Part shown: piece after piece, positions 25,560 through 36,254 of the stretch
How the letters are laid out: the number at the start of each line of letters is the position of its first letter
Numbering within the stretch: position 1 is the stretch's first letter
Origin: Cylicocyclus nassatus
Taxonomy: Eukaryota; Nematoda; Chromadorea; Rhabditida; Strongylidae
Reading direction: 5' to 3'
NCBI GenBank assembly: GCA_958299035.1
Contig: CATQJL010000223.1
Coordinates: 83,781,753 to 83,845,752, forward strand
Length of the DNA: 64,000 nucleotides
Notes under the pieces: generated by a model
Databases searched by the model: none
The model's input: only the letters and a program-made list of their open reading frames with translations
Told to the model about the DNA's origin: nothing
Program-made: the position numbers and the translations under genes

Positions 25560-26749
25560 TGGCCATATCTCGCTTCAGAGCGGACGAATTTTGAATCCAA
25601 AGCCACCATTCGATTCAGCTCGGCGCGGAGAATCTTCTGATATATTGGAAGTGGGGGTACGATGTCTACTATATTCCGTTTCCAGATTTTTCAAAATGTT
25701 CTGCGGAGGTCCTTTTGCGAATACATGAAGCAACGCCTACCCAACATAGAAGACTTTGCTAAGTACTATTCGATAATAGTGTTCTTTTAGATTATTGTCC
25801 GCTACAAAATAGGCTCAGACTTTTTTCCAAAGGAGATAGAAGCGTTGGTGAACTTTGGAAAAATCACGCGTTTTTAAATTCTACTCGCCATAACTTCCTT
25901 CGGAATAAGTATATTTTGAATCCGAAAACAGCACCTTACTCAGCTCATCAAGGCGAATCTTCCTATATACAGCATGTCCTTGATATTTCGATTTCAGTAT
26001 TCTTGAATCTTTCTAAGGACGTCTTTTCGCGAAGGTGTAAAGCAGCGAGCATTGCCTCGAGTAAAATCCAGCAAGAACCTATCGACAGTACTTTTCCTGT
26101 AGAATATAATATGCTAAATAGTAGCCGCAGATCTCTGTTTGAAGGAAATAGAACGGCTAGTGAATTGTGGAAAAATCTTGTCGTCCCAAGTTCTACTCTC
26201 CATAGCCCTAGAATACGAAGCTACCTCGCTAAACAGATGTGAGTTTCGAAATCAGCAGGCTGGATAACCTCCATGAGCAAGTTTTCCGACATGTTCGGGT
26301 TATTTCATTTTTTCTCGTTTTACGCTCCGGAAGCTTGCCGATGGATTTTGGTCAAAATGTTGATGCTCTTGAATTGTAAGGAAACTTCGCTTATAGAGGT
26401 TTTCGAATACGCTCTTTACGAAAATCGTGGTCTTTGAGGATTACAGGGTCTTTTTGGAGAGATACGGTGAGGTGATTGTAACTGCGTCACGAAAGTGCGT
26501 AACTTTGCCCGCTTTTCTCGCGTATCTGTCAGAAACCTTGCCTGCTTGCTTTTCTCAGTCCAAGTTACTAGAAAATGGGCTATCGAATGGTGCATTACTC
26601 AGGCTCCAGTCTGTGAAATTCGCCGAGTTACGAGCCTACGAAAACACGTTCTCATGAATTTTGCCCAAAATGTAAAGATCGCATATCTTGTCGAAATTCC
26701 TCCATGAGCGCCTGTACAACGCGCTGATCAAATCCTTTCACATTTTTAT
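25560..26749. other. Inner arm sequence with diverged internal duplication; no gene
   Basis: About 1.2 kb with short frames but no splice-supported exon. Bases from about 25588 and from about 25912 begin with related sequence (TTTTGAATCC, then AATCTTCTGATATA against AATCTTCCTATATA), suggesting an old tandem duplication of roughly 325 bp. Likely the body of the repeat at the palindrome centre. Confidence 0.45.
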
Positions 26750-26860
26750 TTATTTATTTATTTATTATTCTATACCCTCTTGGCGTTCCATACAATAGAA
26801 TAGAAAGCAGTCATTTATACTCTAACCGCAACGATAGTGCATCATTTAGGTCTAATCTTG
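26750..26860. other. Palindrome spacer
   Basis: Unpaired 111 bp between the arms, opening with TTTATTTATTTATTTATTTA and then single-copy AT-rich sequence. It holds no recognisable element. Confidence 0.8.
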
Positions 26861-28059
26861 ATAAAAATGTGAAAGGATTTGATCAGCGCGTTGTACAGGC
26901 GCTCATGGAGGAATTTCGACAAGATATGCGATCTTTACATTTTGGGCAAAATTCATGAGAACGTGTTTTCGTAGGCTCGTAACTCGGCGAATTTCACAGA
27001 CTGGAGCCTGAGTAATGCACCATTCGATAGCCCATTTTCTAGTAACTTGGACTGAGAAAAGCAAGCAGGCAAGGTTTCTGACAGATACGCGAGAAAAGCG
27101 GGCAAAGTTACGCACTTTCGTGACGCAGTTACAATCACCTCACCGTATCTCTCCAAAAAGACCCTGTAATCCTCAAAGACCACGATTTTCGTAAAGAGCG
27201 TATTCGAAAACCTCTATAAGCGAAGTTTCCTTACAATTCAAGAGCATCAACATTTTGACCAAAATCCATCGGCAAGCTTCCGGAGCGTAAAACGAGAAAA
27301 AATGAAATAACCCGAACATGTCGGAAAACTTGCTCATGGAGGTTATCCAGCCTGCTGATTTCGAAACTCACATCTGTTTAGCGAGGTAGCTTCGTATTCT
27401 AGGGCTATGGAGAGTAGAACTTGGGACGACAAGATTTTTCCACAATTCACTAGCCGTTCTATTTCCTTCAAACAGAGATCTGCGGCTACTATTTAGCATA
27501 TTATATTCTACAGGAAAAGTACTGTCGATAGGTTCTTGCTGGATTTTACTCGAGGCAATGCTCGCTGCTTTACACCTTCGCGAAAAGACGTCCTTAGAAA
27601 GATTCAAGAATACTGAAATCGAAATATCAAGGACATGCTGTATATAGGAAGATTCGCCTTGATGAGCTGAGTAAGGTGCTGTTTTCGGATTCAAAATATA
27701 CTTATTCCGAAGGAAGTTATGGCGAGTAGAATTTAAAAACGCGTGATTTTTCCAAAGTTCACCAACGCTTCTATCTCCTTTGGAAAAAAGTCTGAGCCTA
27801 TTTTGTAGCGGACAATAATCTAAAAGAACACTATTATCGAATAGTACTTAGCAAAGTCTTCTATGTTGGGTAGGCGTTGCTTCATGTATTCGCAAAAGGA
27901 CCTCCGCAGAACATTTTGAAAAATCTGGAAACGGAATATAGTAGACATCGTACCCCCACTTCCAATATATCAGAAGATTCTCCGCGCCGAGCTGAATCGA
28001 ATGGTGGCTTTGGATTCAAAATTCGTCCGCTCTGAAGCGAGATATGGCCACGCGACGCT

Positions 28060-28161
28060 GATGTATGGACATGTCCATACATGTATGGACATGTCCGTAC
28101 ATGTATGGACATGTCCGTACATGTATGGACATGTCCGTACATGTCCATACATGTCCATACA
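28060..28161. repeat. Tandem 20-bp self-complementary units, right arm
   Basis: Mirror copy of the array at 25449-25550. Confidence 0.85.
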
Positions 28162-28196
28162 TTCGCGTCTTTTTTTCAAAAAATGTGAGCGGTATT

Positions 28197-28573
28197 GTAT
28201 GCCGTTCCTGGCTGCTTAGCGTTATTCCGAAGTGAATTATGGGGTCGCTGTTGTGAGTAATTAACAAATTTCTGGATGTCGTAAGACGGTTTATAAATAA
28301 GAATCTGCTCTGAAAAAGTGCTAGGATGTTGAACTAGCATTAGATTATTTCTTTAGATCTTATAAAAGAGCATTATACGATTGCAAAACCACCTAGACTT
28401 CGACGTAGCATCAGTAGGTTGAGGAGCACGCAAATTTTGCATAGAAAGGAGAACATAACTCGCATCAGAATAATGCTAAGCAGCCAGAAACAGCATATTT
28501 GGAATCAGCGTTCCAAGTTGATTCCAGCTATATGTGTCTCATCTCAAAAGAATCTAAGTTAGTATCCTTCCCT
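28197..28573. repeat. Partial dispersed repeat, right-arm copy
   Basis: Mirror copy of 25037-25413; same family as 31899-32625. Confidence 0.6.
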
Positions 28574-28661
28574 TGTTGGTTCCATATCCCTCGGTTTCCA
28601 AAAGTATGAGTTTGAGAAAAGTATTTTGTAAAAGGCATTTTTTTCTTCATCTCGCTTGCAG

Positions 28662-30029
28662 CTTGATGTTCACGGTCATGGCGATCAACTTCCCATGCTA
28701 TGCTCAGAGAAGACCTCTGTAAACATTCGCGAAGGTAGCAGTGACATACAAGGAAGTATCAGTATTCCATCGTCTATTAGCGACAAAGAGAACGTTGTTC
28801 CAGATGGTAATGATTGGACGGTATTCCAAAGATTTTCATTTTTGCTCCTCAAAGTTTCTAAAGTAGTTTTATCGAAATATCAAAAATCTCATCTTTCTGT
28901 TTTTGTAGTTAAAAGGATTTCTATTATCATATTTGTGCCGGAGTTGCTAGCAGCGTTAGCTGGGGCGACATATATGGGTGCAAAGTCTCATATGATTCCC
29001 AAATTTTCTTTTCCTTACATATGAAATACACTCATAAAAAAGATTAAAAAAGAGTGTCAAAAGGCTAGAATGTTCATGAAACCAAGTTCGCTTTCTTTTA
29101 GAGAGCCAAGCATCTTCTTCTCATGAACAACATGTTGATAATTCTCCTTCTTCTCTAAACAGACCCTATTCAAGCAAGTCTGCTGCCAAAAAGGTAAGAT
29201 AGCTCTTTCTTCCTTCCATGGATAGCTTATTCAGAAAAGCACACGATCTTCGGCGTTGAAGTCACGCAAAGAAAATTCTTTCTCGTGTAATCAAGGCAAG
29301 AAAAATGTATCGCCTGAGGTGAGGACAACAACAGTGGAATGATAACCTTAACATGCGTACAGACGTCGGCATTTTTTTATATGACAAGCATTTTTGAAGT
29401 CAGGTGCAGACGGTGGCCAATCTCCTCGTCTCAAACATGCCAAAACCGACAGTGCCATCAGGTGTTTATAGTTGGCAATCAGGCTTCTATATTTTACCTA
29501 CTTTTTAGAGTAAGATCTACAGATCACAAAAATGTGGAAGGTGAAGTATCGCGTGAGGCATTTCCTTCGAAAAAATTATTGGAACAATTTCGTTATCTTT
29601 ATCTCAAAGGCCTATATAATATGTGGTGGGTAAACTATCCTCAATTTTCTCGCCAGTAAGGATATTTCCTTACTCAGGCTTGAGTGTGCAAATCGACAAA
29701 ACCACGGTAGCTCCAATGCTAGTAAAAATGAGAACGCTGATTCACAAGGTCCCGTATTCTGGGGTATGGATGAATTCCATTCTTGAATCAATTCTTCCCA
29801 CTCTCGTACATTAAATATTAATCGTTTGATTGTAGAAACTCTGAATGTAGACGCAGTTTATATAGAGCCTTTTCTTGTTGATGATAATGGCATCACAAAT
29901 TTGGATTTGGCTTCGGGTATGTTTGATTTTGAGTCTAATTTTATTTGAAAAAAAAATCATGCTATTCACTCATTTACTGGTACAGTTAGAGGTAGAAACC
30001 AAAAAAAAATCCAGTATAAATTTTTCTGA
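28662..30029 (+). pseudogene. Right-arm copy of the eight-exon coding block, probably lacking its 5' exons
   Basis: Exons 28662-28806, 29102-29193, 29235-29318, 29404-29461, 29523-29625, 29678-29763, 29836-29916 and 29986-30029 repeat the left-arm exons on the other strand, with all splice sites and phases kept. Upstream on this strand is only the palindrome centre, with no start exon, so this copy cannot obviously make a full protein. It is labelled a pseudogene for that reason only; the exons themselves show no stop or frameshift. If the palindrome is an assembly foldback, this copy does not exist in the genome. Confidence 0.5.
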
Positions 30030-30091
30030 ACTTGGTATGATGCGCTGGCATCAATGTCGACTAGTTTTTATGTTTTCTGCAGTTACTTCTA

Positions 30092-31022
30092 TTAGGTTGA
30101 TGCAAAAATAATGGCTGTGGACTGCGGGTCCTTAAAGGCAGTGTCCGGGCAAAAACTCGATTTTGAGATTTTGTGCTTACCCGGACCTTTTCGTTACGCT
30201 GAATCCGAAAATGTACATTAGAGAGCGCGAAAACGGCGAAAAACGGCTCTAACACAGGAGGGAATTCAGCAGGTGGGCGTGGTCCTTCCCACTGTAAATT
30301 CACGTTCCAGCTTCCGGAGCGATCTTCTCGCTTCCGATTTCAAGTCAATCATTCGCACATGGCCGGTAACGATATTTGGACGGCTAGCGGAGTCGAGAAG
30401 ACCGCTCCGGAAGCTGGGAGCGTGAATTCACAGTGGGGAGGACCCCGCCCACTTGCTGTTTGCCTCCTGCGCTAGAGCCCTTATTTGCCGTTTTCGCGCT
30501 TTCCAATGTGGATTTTCGATTTCAGCATGGCGAATAGGCCCGTATAAGCACAAAATCTCAAAATCGAGTTTTTGCCCGGACACTGCCTTTAAAGCTCAAA
30601 GTGATTTTTCTCAAAATATCAATGCAGATACCAGGCTAAAATCTCACAGCCACGCTTCGGAGGCTCTGTGGTACGCAATACTTGAATTGGGGAAAAGGGG
30701 CGGAGTTGAAGGCGGAGTTTGCAGATTTTCGATTTTTGTTTTTTTCTCAAATTCTAAGTGACAAAAAATTACAGCATGTGCATGAATGAAAGTTACTATG
30801 TGCCTATTATGTGATGACCAACTGGGAGACTTGTAGGACTTTTCCGAGTGAAGATCCTATCTTTGATTTTGGCATCAAACTTTACGTAGACCTAACGTGT
30901 AGATAGATTCTTGGTAGCGATTGAGCTTGCTTCATTCTATCAAATGGTACCTCATTCGTATATTCTTGTATCCATATGCTTTAGTAGCGTATGCAACGGC
31001 CATTATTTTTGCATCAACCTAA
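30092..31022. mobile_element. Mariner-type MITE, right-arm copy
   Basis: Mirror of 22590-23520, with the same TTAGGTTGATGC ends, TA flanks and nested TTAA element. Confidence 0.8.
30136..30588. mobile_element. TTAA-flanked MITE nested in the mariner-type MITE (right arm)
   Basis: Mirror of 23024-23476, bounded by TTAA on both sides. Confidence 0.8.
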
Positions 31023-31398
31023 TAATTGTTTCTAAATGTGCACTGTACCAATTTAGGCGAAAATGAATCGTAATAGACAAGGAAGAGAATTTCCTCTGCT
31101 CGTATCAGACGGCAATCTTGGAGAGCATGGCAAGATTATTATGTGTAAATTTATTGAATTTATTCTGCACGTAATTCTTCTTTACTTTCTTTATGTATCT
31201 TTCTTGGAATTGTTTTTCTATCTCTACATTCTATGAAGCCAACCTTGCTATTCAAATATTTTTATTGTTATCCGTGTTCATACTTAACAATGAAAAGCGA
31301 GCTTAATCCCTTTTCTTTCCTTTTATACCTCATATTGTCAGATTTTTAACTTCTTCAAGTTTCGTCAAAATTTATGGAGTTTTTTGCTTGCTATTTGC

Positions 31399-31898
31399 NN
31401 NNNNNNNNNNNNNNNNNNNNNNNNNNNNNNNNNNNNNNNNNNNNNNNNNNNNNNNNNNNNNNNNNNNNNNNNNNNNNNNNNNNNNNNNNNNNNNNNNNNN
31501 NNNNNNNNNNNNNNNNNNNNNNNNNNNNNNNNNNNNNNNNNNNNNNNNNNNNNNNNNNNNNNNNNNNNNNNNNNNNNNNNNNNNNNNNNNNNNNNNNNNN
31601 NNNNNNNNNNNNNNNNNNNNNNNNNNNNNNNNNNNNNNNNNNNNNNNNNNNNNNNNNNNNNNNNNNNNNNNNNNNNNNNNNNNNNNNNNNNNNNNNNNNN
31701 NNNNNNNNNNNNNNNNNNNNNNNNNNNNNNNNNNNNNNNNNNNNNNNNNNNNNNNNNNNNNNNNNNNNNNNNNNNNNNNNNNNNNNNNNNNNNNNNNNNN
31801 NNNNNNNNNNNNNNNNNNNNNNNNNNNNNNNNNNNNNNNNNNNNNNNNNNNNNNNNNNNNNNNNNNNNNNNNNNNNNNNNNNNNNNNNNNNNNNNNNN
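31399..31898. other. Assembly gap (500 N)
   Basis: Exactly 500 N, a conventional placeholder length, so the true distance is unknown. Frames crossing it are meaningless. Confidence 0.99.
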
Positions 31899-32625
31899 TT
31901 CTAATGCGAGTTATATTATTATATTATATTATATTATATTTATTGCACAAGAAGTGCGCCATTACAAATCATGAGTCACAATTAATACTCATTCAAAGAG
32001 CAAAAAAGAAATAGTAAACACAAGAGAGAAACCTGAAATCATTATTATTGAAAGAAAGAAAAATGTTCTCAGATAACAGTCGCATTCAGTTTTGAAAGTC
32101 AGTCTGACACTACCACACCAATATGACATGACATCGGAATTATAGTATGTAAAATTGACTACTTTGACTAATGTTTTTTTTTCTGATCCTGGGTACCGTG
32201 TACAAATCAAGCATAATCACTTTAACTATATCAGCTAATCATCTCTTATACTATATCACTATTTATCTAACATAATCACTTTATGTTCTCCTTTCTTTGC
32301 AAAATTTGCGTGCTCCTCGACCTACTGATGCTACATCGAAGTCTAGATGGTTTTGCAATTGTATAATGCCCTTTTTAAGACCTAAAGAAATAATCTAATG
32401 CTAGTTCAACATCCTAGCACTTTTTTAGAGCAGATTCTTATTTACAAACCGTCTTACGACATCCAGAAGTTTGTTAATTATTCACAACAGCGAGCCCATA
32501 ACTAATTTCGGAATAACGCCAAACAGCCAGGAACGGCATATTTGGAATCAGCGTTCAAGTCTGATTCCAAATGTATGTGTCTCATCTTAAAAGGCGGATC
32601 TAAGTTAATACCCTTCCCTTGTAAG
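31899..32625. repeat. Copy of the 25037-25413 repeat family, interrupted by AT-rich insert
   Basis: TTCTAATGCGAGTTAT at the gap edge and TTCTCCTTTCTTTGCAAAAT at 32284 are contiguous in the arm copies (25139-25165), so about 370 bp at 31915-32283 (TATTA microsatellite plus repeated CATAATCACTTT) is an insertion. The right end, GTTAATACCCTTCCCTTG, is the complement of the arm copies' left end, so the family has terminal inverted repeats. The left end lies in the gap. Confidence 0.6.
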
Positions 32626-32627
32626 TT

Positions 32628-32787
32628 GATTCGTTGACCGCGCGGACTGCACATCACTGCAGAGCACGCGCTGCGAGGTAAAACGCTTGCCCCAGTACGA
32701 ATTCGCCATTGTACAAGTCGTGCTCTCGCGTTAATTCAGCCGCACTGGTCCGCAGCGTTCGAGCAGTCCGTGCGGTCAACGAACCGA
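32628..32787. mobile_element. Short MITE with terminal inverted repeats
   Basis: TTCGTTGACCGCGCGGACTG at the left pairs with CAGTCCGTGCGGTCAACGAA at the right (one mismatch). The 160-bp element has a GC-rich interior. No clear TSD. Confidence 0.65.
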
Positions 32788-33083
32788 CGATAAACGAATG
32801 GTCATAGTCTGCTCATTTCAGTATCATGAATCAAGATAAATTATCCAGTGTTACTTTAGAGTTATAGTGACCGATTGCAAAGCAGCTTCCTGAACCTTCA
32901 AAGAAGCTATTGGACCATATCTAGCTATTTGATGTTTTGTGCCAAAACCCATGTTAAAGTCTGCACGAATTCTGATGCCGAGCTCCTAAGCGAGGCGGTC
33001 TTGCGAGATGCAAGCCGCTCTAGTCGAGCTCACTCCAAATAAGACAGAGAGTACTTGCAAAAGCATCACATTTCGCCACTTAC

Positions 33084-33937
33084 CATTTTTTCATCAGCGC
33101 CCAACATCTCTGCGATAAGTTTGAAACTCTCAGGATGCACTTTCTGCATGTGTTTGTACATAAATCCCACGAGCTTGTACGGGTGAAAACAGATAGGGCA
33201 CAGCATTCGTGCATCTAAAAAGAAGTTTAGTATTCCGGGAATGAGTGACTTTGGCAATGCATTCAGTGATACATAGGGTCGGTTAGGTTCAAGGTATCAG
33301 AGTCTGTGTGAATTACCTTCAACTCCCTTTTGCTTGAAGGTACGCACATATAAGCTCCTGCAAGACGAAGGTGGTTGGTTCAATGTGCAACGCGGCTGCG
33401 GCATGGCTGCGTCACAGCCGCGTCACAGCCGCGTCACAGCCACGTCGCACATCGAACCGACCGCCTTCGTCTTGCAGGAGCTTATACTTCATGTGAAGCT
33501 AATAAGGCCTAATTCATAAGCCCGGACATACTTCAAGCGATTTCAATGGTGACGCGACTTCGCAAAACTCCAGATGTCTATTTATCAAAGGTATTCTGAA
33601 TGTACAGAGAATAGGGCATTCTATGAGTCTACAGAAGTTCTACAGCTATGCATTGTAGTCTGCCAGTGTAGGAATTTAAGACATGCAACTGCCAGTTGGT
33701 TGGGTGGCGACTGAAATCGCGCGAAGTATGACCGCGGCCGACGAGCAACGCTAAGAAAGGAGAACTTACATTCGACTTTGACTCCTTCACATGTTTAGCG
33801 TGTGAAAAATCTCACCTGGTTTAAGTAGACCTTCGTTTTCTTGTTCAAGAGCACTATTACTTCTCGGCGGCATTTCGCCGCCTGTGACCCCGTGTGCATC
33901 ATCATTCTTCTCGCAGCACATTTCCTTTTCTTGATAC
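33084..33937 (-). CDS. Two exons of a C2H2 zinc-finger protein (partial gene)
   Basis: Exon 33937-33816 (acceptor TTTTCTAG, donor GTGAGA) encodes an acidic/polar stretch (EMCCEKNDDAHGVTGGEMPP). Exon 33214-33084 (acceptor TTTTTAG, donor GTAAGT) follows in phase and encodes DARMLCPICFHPYK then HMQKVH, a C-x2-C-x12-H-x4-H finger that could bind DNA, and ends FKLIAEMLGADEKM. Upstream exons are not found. Downstream, the next phase-compatible minus-strand exon is 24948-24804 in the left palindrome arm, so these may form one gene with an 8.1-kb intron that contains the gap and the right arm. The finger is clear; the link to the arm exons is inference. Confidence 0.6.
33349..33487. repeat. Hairpin element in the zinc-finger gene intron
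   Basis: TATAAGCTCCTGCAAGACGA at the left pairs with TCGTCTTGCAGGAGCTTATA at the right, with 44-bp arms and few mismatches. The loop has three tandem CCGCGTCACAG-type units. Probably a small MITE. Confidence 0.75.
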
Positions 33938-34425
33938 CTAGAAAAGCAAGAGGAATAGCAGATAATCCGAACAGAGCGTGCCGTACGGAAGATGTCTCGG
34001 AAAAGCACAAAACATTGCTGAAGAAAGAAATCTCCTGCCGTAGATGGCTTTAACAAGCCAAGTGATGATATGTATTGCCCATTTACGGATCAGAAGACTC
34101 GAGTAAGGTGATGCTCAGGCGCGAAGTGGTCTTTGAATGTATTCCAAGTGATGATGTCTTCAAAACAGACTGTAGCCCTGATAACTTGTTAGGAGTTCGC
34201 AGCGTCCTCGATAACCCTTCCGTAAATCCCTCCTTGTTGGCAGGCTCGAAAACGTTATTCACCTTTATGTTCAGTACTGAGAATTGTGTATGGAATCATT
34301 GCAGTGAATTAAGCAGCCGTTGTATTGCAGTAATGCAGTAGATATTGTGCAGACAGCAGATATCCTCCAGAATTGTTCATATGAACCATCAACATAGTTG
34401 CCTTTCGATCATTTTAACACGTTAA

Positions 34426-35152
34426 AGGCAGTATCCGGGCAAAGAATTTCTAGAAAATTCACTTATAGGGGTATCCGCAACGCTGAACCCGAAAATCCAC
34501 ATCAGAAGGCGCGAAAACGGCGAAAACGTGCGTTTTCCAAAGCCTTACAATTTGAAATTCGACGGTCCCCGCCAGGCAGAGACGCAGAGTCCCTACGGGA
34601 CCCTACAATTTTGACTGTGGCGGCATGCGTACTCTGCCGAATCAGGAATTCGAACAGGTCGGAGGACCCCGCCCCCAGGCGTAAGTTCCCCACTTTATGG
34701 ATGTTTTTCTTGCTTTAGGTCAAGCGTTAAAGGCAGCGTCCAGGCAGATCTGGACCTATGGGGCTTTTAGTGGAAAGTACTTTTGGGGCCCTAACTAAGG
34801 CACTGCCAAGCGGCAGCTCAGGTAGTGCTGTAGTGGCTGAGATATTCCCCTCAAAACGACCCCGCGACCGTGTTTCGCATGGATTCATAGCGCAAAGCGT
34901 GGATCCTGGCGCGAAACTGCCGTGAATCCATGCGAATACGTTCGCGGGGGCCAGTTTCGAGGGGATTATCTCAGCCGTTAGAGCACTACCTGAGCTGCCG
35001 CTTAGGCAGTGCCTTAGTTGGGGCCCCAAAAGTACTTTCCACGTAAAAGCCCCATAGGTCCAGATCTTCCTGGACGCTGCCTTTAAGGCTACGAGGGGGC
35101 CACTTTCGCATGGCACTGATCCCAAACCCCTCAACTTGCCCGGACACTGCCT
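34426..35152. mobile_element. TTAA-flanked MITE, outer (host) copy
   Basis: Starts AGGCAGTATCCGGGCAAAGA and ends GCCCGGACACTGCCT, with TTAA at 34422-34425 and 35153-35156. The left interior (GGCGCGAAAACGGCGAAAA) matches the element at 23024. It is split by a second family member at 34731-35082. Confidence 0.8.
34731..35082. mobile_element. TTAA-flanked MITE inserted in the outer copy
   Basis: Begins AGGCAGCGTCCAGGCAGATC and ends with CTGGACGCTGCCT, with TTAA on both sides (34727-34730, 35083-35086). Arms share GGCCCTAACTAAGGCACTGC and AGCGGCAGCTCAGG with their complements. It is closer to the LeuRS-intron element (8289-8648) than to its host, so two subfamilies are nested. Confidence 0.85.
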
Positions 35153-35156
35153 TTAA

Positions 35157-36254
35157 CTCTAAGGCTCAAATCTGAGGCGCTTATTCAAAGTTGACATGTC
35201 TAATCTAATATATAAAGAATCGTTAGCCCAAATCAAAAATCTTCCAATAGCGGGAAACCGCGATGCGATCCCGAGGCGCGCGGATGCAATAGCGCCTTCA
35301 ATTACTGTTCACTAGTCGAAAGATCGAAAGACAGCCACGATCGATCTACAATTGCTGAACCTTGATATGCGTCTGTGGTCTGTGACACGCATGACTGACA
35401 TGCAGCAACGTGTGGCTTAGGGCTAGTAGCCATAATGTTTGCCAACATGTTGCATGTTGCAAAAATGATGTCACATGTTGCCAACGTGTCAGCCGAAAGT
35501 GCCGCGGCTCAGAGACACAGAGCAGGGACAGCATAATTGTGGAGTGGACGATGTCCTGTTAGAGATCCAAAGATCATGAAAATTAAACGACAGGAACTCG
35601 ACTCGCAGAACTGCGGAACTGCGAACCCAAGTATGGTGTTAAAGCAGGTGCCTGTGCACCACTGCTCACACAATCACCGCTTCATTACGTCTTTTTGGCA
35701 CGATCAACATGTTTGGACCGGTGGTGATATGTACATGTTGATCGTGTTGATCCTGTTTGCACCGGTCTAAACGTGGTGGCGTGCATGGTACAGCACGCTG
35801 CTTTGGAGGATCTTTTTGACGTTTACAGGAGGTTTTCTGGTACTAGTCCACATTAGTTGACCCAAAAAATGTGGAACTTCGTCTAAAGGGGTTGTTTTGC
35901 GCGCTGATTACGAATATCACATTGTTCCCATGGTAGGGCCATCCGGTGGAGTTACGGTAGGATTACGATAGGGGGTGAAAACCACGGATTCGTCCCAATT
36001 TCGTTTTTGGGGGAGGGGGGATATTTGGCATGGTAAATATGAAAACCATATTCAATTTGTACGGTAGCGCCATTTTTTCTACGGTGATTGTACGGTAAAT
36101 GGCTAGGAATCCCAAATTTGCACAAAATTTGCACAGATTATGAATATGAAAACCATATTGAACATAAAAATATGAAAGCTATAGAAAACAGAGGGGTTCC
36201 TAAGCACGCTGATTACGGAACTCATGCTATTTTTGCGTTTTGGAACTTTTTCGC
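35157..36254. other. Intergenic; repeat fragments only
   Basis: No supported exon. Bases 35390-35500 contain AACATGTTGCATGTTGC and other short dyads similar to the element at 62723-62965. A weak dyad with CGATCAACATGTTTGGACCG lies near 35700-35765. Confidence 0.4.

Larger units (their letters stand above)
22214..31398. repeat. Giant palindrome: 4.54-kb arms, 111-bp spacer
   Basis: Left arm 22214-26749 mirrors right arm 26861-31398. Paired positions sum to 53610 in the inner part and 53612 beyond about 24745/28860, where the right arm has GTTTCTAAAG for GTTCAAAG. The spacer (26750-26860) starts with a TTTA repeat. The right arm runs into the N gap, so the true outer boundary is unknown. Each arm carries the eight-exon coding block, a mariner-type MITE with a nested TTAA element, a partial repeat and a 20-bp dyad array. 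It may be a real inverted duplication or an assembly/library foldback. Confidence 0.9.

Noticed and set aside
25343..28267. Overlapping frames giving MYGHVHTC-type repeated peptides on both strands
   Set aside because: They arise from the 20-bp self-complementary tandem array, which stays open in several frames by its own periodicity; no splice context or conserved domain.
31374..32014. Long frames across the run of N
   Set aside because: Translation of gap characters only.
33334..33519. Possible CRISPR-like spacing of repeated CCGCGTCACAG words
   Set aside because: Three adjacent 11-bp units in the loop of a hairpin, without spacers; this is a eukaryotic MITE.
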